A stretch of DNA of 13,300 bases from Actinomycetes bacterium (GTDB lineage: Bacteria > Actinomycetota > Acidimicrobiia > Spongiisociales > UBA5794). Shown piece after piece: positions 11,890 to 13,300 of this stretch. Each line of letters starts with the position of its first letter. The stretch's first letter is position 1. The position numbers and the translations under genes were made by a program. Below the pieces are notes generated by a model that worked only from the letters and a program-made list of their open reading frames with translations, was not told the DNA's origin and searched no databases. The DNA is taken from positions 1 through 13,300 of the forward strand of contig JAMBLH010000178.1 of NCBI GenBank assembly GCA_023336875.1, written 5' to 3'.

Positions 11890-13092
11890 TCACTCGACTT
11901 GTTCGAGGGCCATGGCGATTCCCTGGCCGACGCCTATGCACATGGTCGCGAGGCCGTAGCGTTCGTCTCTGTGGTTCATCTCTCGGGCAACGGTGCCAAC
12001 GAGTCGTGCCCCGGTCATGCCCAGCGGATGGCCAATGGCAATTGCTCCGCCGTTTGGGTTCACCTGTTCTGCGTCATCGGGCAGCCCAAGTTCCCGGAGA
12101 CACGCAAGGGACTGAGAGGCGAAGGCCTCGTTGAGCTCGATCGCACCGAAATCGTTGATCGACAAACCGAGTCTGTCGAGGAGCTTGTTCGTCGCGGGCA
12201 CTGGGCCGATACCCATGATCCGGGGTGGCACACCTGCGGTGGCCATACCGAGAATCTCTACCATAGGTTTCACACCGAGGTCTTCGAGCACACGGCCGCT
12301 CACCACGAGCGCCGCTGCTGCCCCATCGTTGATTCCGCTTGCGTTGCCAGCAGTGACGGTGCCGTTATCGAAGATCGGTTTCAATGTCCCCAGCTTCTCA
12401 AGAGAAGTCCCAGGCCGCGGATGCTCGTCCGTGTCGACGATGAGCGGGTCCTGTCTTTTTCTCGGAACCTCCACGCCGACGATCTCGCCGGCGAAGAACC
12501 CCTCAGCCTGAGCACTCTCGGTTCGCTGTTGGCTCCGGAACGCAAACGCGTCCTGATCCTCTCGAGAGATGTTGTAGTCGGTGGCGACGTTCTCTGCAGT
12601 TCCAGGCATCTCGTCCGTGCCAAAGCGTTCACGCATCCTTGGATTGACGAATCGCCATCCGATCGTCGAATCATGCATGACGACGCCCCGGTCGTATGCA
12701 CCCGAAGACTTGGACATGACCTTTGGAGCACGACTCATGGACTCTACGCCACCCGTGAGTACCACATCGGCAGCTCCTACCTTGATCGCACGGGCGGCCA
12801 GACCAATGGCCTCCATCCCTGATCCGCAAAGCCGGTTGATCGTCGAACCAGGAACCTCGACAGGGAGTCCTGCGAGCAGTGCGGACATGCGTGCAACGTT
12901 GCGGTTGTCCTCGCCAGCCTGATTCGCGTCCCCGTAGTAAATCTCGTCGATTGACTCCGGGTCGATACCCGCATTGGATACGACGGTCGACATCGTGAGC
13001 GCGGCAAGGTCATCCGGTCTGACGGGAGCGAGTGCGCCGGCGAACCGGCCGATCGGTGTCCGAATGTAGTTCAGGAGGTAGGCGTTGGACAT
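11890..13092 (-). CDS. Thiolase (acetyl-CoA acyltransferase; 3-oxoadipyl-CoA thiolase-like)
   Basis: A complete 400-residue thiolase. The nucleophile is Cys89 (INRLCGSGMEAI). The GHP motif gives His355 (AIAIGHPLGMTGAR), and the proton-transfer Cys385 is in MCIGVGQG. The enzyme cleaves 3-oxoacyl-CoA to acetyl-CoA, or condenses in reverse. The segment MHDSTIGWRFVNPRMRERFGTDEMPGTAENVA resembles PcaF/PaaJ-type 3-oxoadipyl-CoA thiolases, but no aromatic-degradation genes are nearby, so a general beta-oxidation role is equally likely. It may serve the same pathway as the acyl-CoA dehydrogenase at 3741-4943. No Shine-Dalgarno precedes ATG 13092; TACTGT lies 6 bases upstream inside a repeat array. 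Confidence 0.94.
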   Translation of the reverse strand: MSNAYLLNYIRTPIGRFAGALAPVRPDDLAALTMSTVVSNAGIDPESIDEIYYGDANQAGEDNRNVARMSALLAGLPVEVPGSTINRLCGSGMEAIGLAARAIKVGAADVVLTGGVESMSRAPKVMSKSSGAYDRGVVMHDSTIGWRFVNPRMRERFGTDEMPGTAENVATDYNISREDQDAFAFRSQQRTESAQAEGFFAGEIVGVEVPRKRQDPLIVDTDEHPRPGTSLEKLGTLKPIFDNGTVTAGNASGINDGAAAALVVSGRVLEDLGVKPMVEILGMATAGVPPRIMGIGPVPATNKLLDRLGLSINDFGAIELNEAFASQSLACLRELGLPDDAEQVNPNGGAIAIGHPLGMTGARLVGTVAREMNHRDERYGLATMCIGVGQGIAMALEQVE

Positions 13093-13098
13093 ATGAGA

Positions 13099-13128
13099 AC
13101 AGTAGACAGTTCACAGTCCACAGTTCAC
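13099..13128 (-). repeat. Period-7 tandem array, ACAGTTC class
   Basis: On the plus strand: ACAGTAG, ACAGTTC, ACAGTCC, ACAGTTC and a partial unit. It has the same period as the GTATGTC arrays but a different sequence; array 2 opens with the same ACAGTAG unit. On the minus strand the first unit supplies TACTGT (13099-13104), 6 bases before the thiolase ATG. It fills the 47-base gap between the thiolase and the partial gene upstream. Confidence 0.85.
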
Positions 13129-13139
13129 GGCGGCAACTC

Positions 13140-13298
13140 TCAGCCTTGGACCGTCACCTGCCATGTAAGAGAAACATTCATGGCTTCTGCGGCCCTGACC
13201 CATGCTCTTGCTGTGTAGGTGCCGGGTTGGAGGTCGATGGGTTCTGAGGTGAGCACGAACGGGAGCGTGGCCCCGGCAGGGAGCGCGACCTCTTCGAT
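13140..13298 (-). CDS. 3' end of an unidentified gene (partial)
   Basis: The last 52 codons of a minus-strand gene entering from beyond the window edge; the stop TGA is at 13140-13142. The fragment alternates hydrophobic and polar residues (ALPAGATLPFVLTSEPIDL, PGTYTARAWV, VSLTWQVTVQG), as expected for the end of a beta-sandwich. The LPxGATLP...PGTYTARAWV run faintly recalls YbaY-type lipoprotein domains, but the fragment is too short to name. The base just inside the window edge is in frame, and no start is visible. Confidence 0.5.
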   Translation of the reverse strand: MEEVALPAGATLPFVLTSEPIDLQPGTYTARAWVRAAEAMNVSLTWQVTVQG

Positions 13299-13300
13299 CG

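Noticed and set aside
11878..12822. A 314-codon open frame on the plus strand
   Set aside because: It is antisense to the thiolase, whose catalytic motifs are intact, and its translation has no recognisable domain.

Overview
The window looks like chromosomal DNA from an uncultured, moderately high-GC actinobacterium, possibly near Acidimicrobiia; the lineage is an inference. The evidence is an actinobacterial zincin_2/DUF2342 protein, an AhpE-like peroxiredoxin with the LSDFWPHG motif, and a SigE/anti-sigma/HtrA envelope-stress gene set. There is no rRNA, tRNA, CRISPR array, transposase or phage gene. Genes are tightly packed and no gap without a gene exceeds about 240 bases.

Layout. Positions 1-194 hold a 20-bp direct repeat and a 7-bp tandem array ahead of a membrane-anchored protein of unknown function (195-1133). 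A plus-strand envelope block follows: tatA (1185-1388), an ECF sigma factor (1451-1969), its zinc-binding membrane anti-sigma factor (1957-2565) and an exported RseB/MucB homologue (2562-3500). The last three overlap, so they form one operon with the order rpoE-rseA-rseB. On the minus strand come an acyl-CoA dehydrogenase (3741-4943), then, after a plus-strand four-helix-bundle (S23/IVP-type) gene framed by opposed 7-bp arrays (4951-5472), a Na+/phosphate symporter with its PhoU partner (7334 to 5493), a peroxiredoxin (7883 to 7425) and an htrA/zincin_2 pair (10586 to 7978). moaE (10599-11048) diverges from htrA and converges with a HEAT-repeat gene (11658 to 11068). A thiolase (13092 to 11890) and the 3' end of an unidentified gene (13140 to the window edge) close the window.

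How it fits together. The strongest regulatory signal is a pair of identical ECF-type promoter motifs, GGAAC-N17-CGTT. One lies 12 bases before the sigma-factor ATG (1413-1438). The other lies 9 bases before an internal ATG of htrA, 8 kb away on the other strand (10500-10525). No third copy turned up in a manual scan. This suggests that the sigma factor controls its own operon and the membrane-anchored HtrA protease, giving an envelope-stress circuit of sigma, anti-sigma, RseB sensor and protease. htrA also has a good housekeeping -10 placed for a longer, leaderless form, so two N-termini are possible.

The second theme is a family of period-7 tandem arrays between genes (81-134, 4951-5022, 5445-5472, 7942-7976, and a second sequence class at 13099-13128). 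Two opposed arrays sharing a 15-bp perfect inverted repeat bracket the four-helix-bundle gene, which is followed by a clear intrinsic terminator. That unit looks like a self-contained, possibly mobile cassette and is the best candidate here for something undescribed. At the acyl-CoA dehydrogenase and thiolase genes, array units place a TACTGT hexamer 6-7 bases before the ATG, so repeats may supply promoters. A different inverted-repeat element (11669-11834) lies between the HEAT-repeat and thiolase genes.
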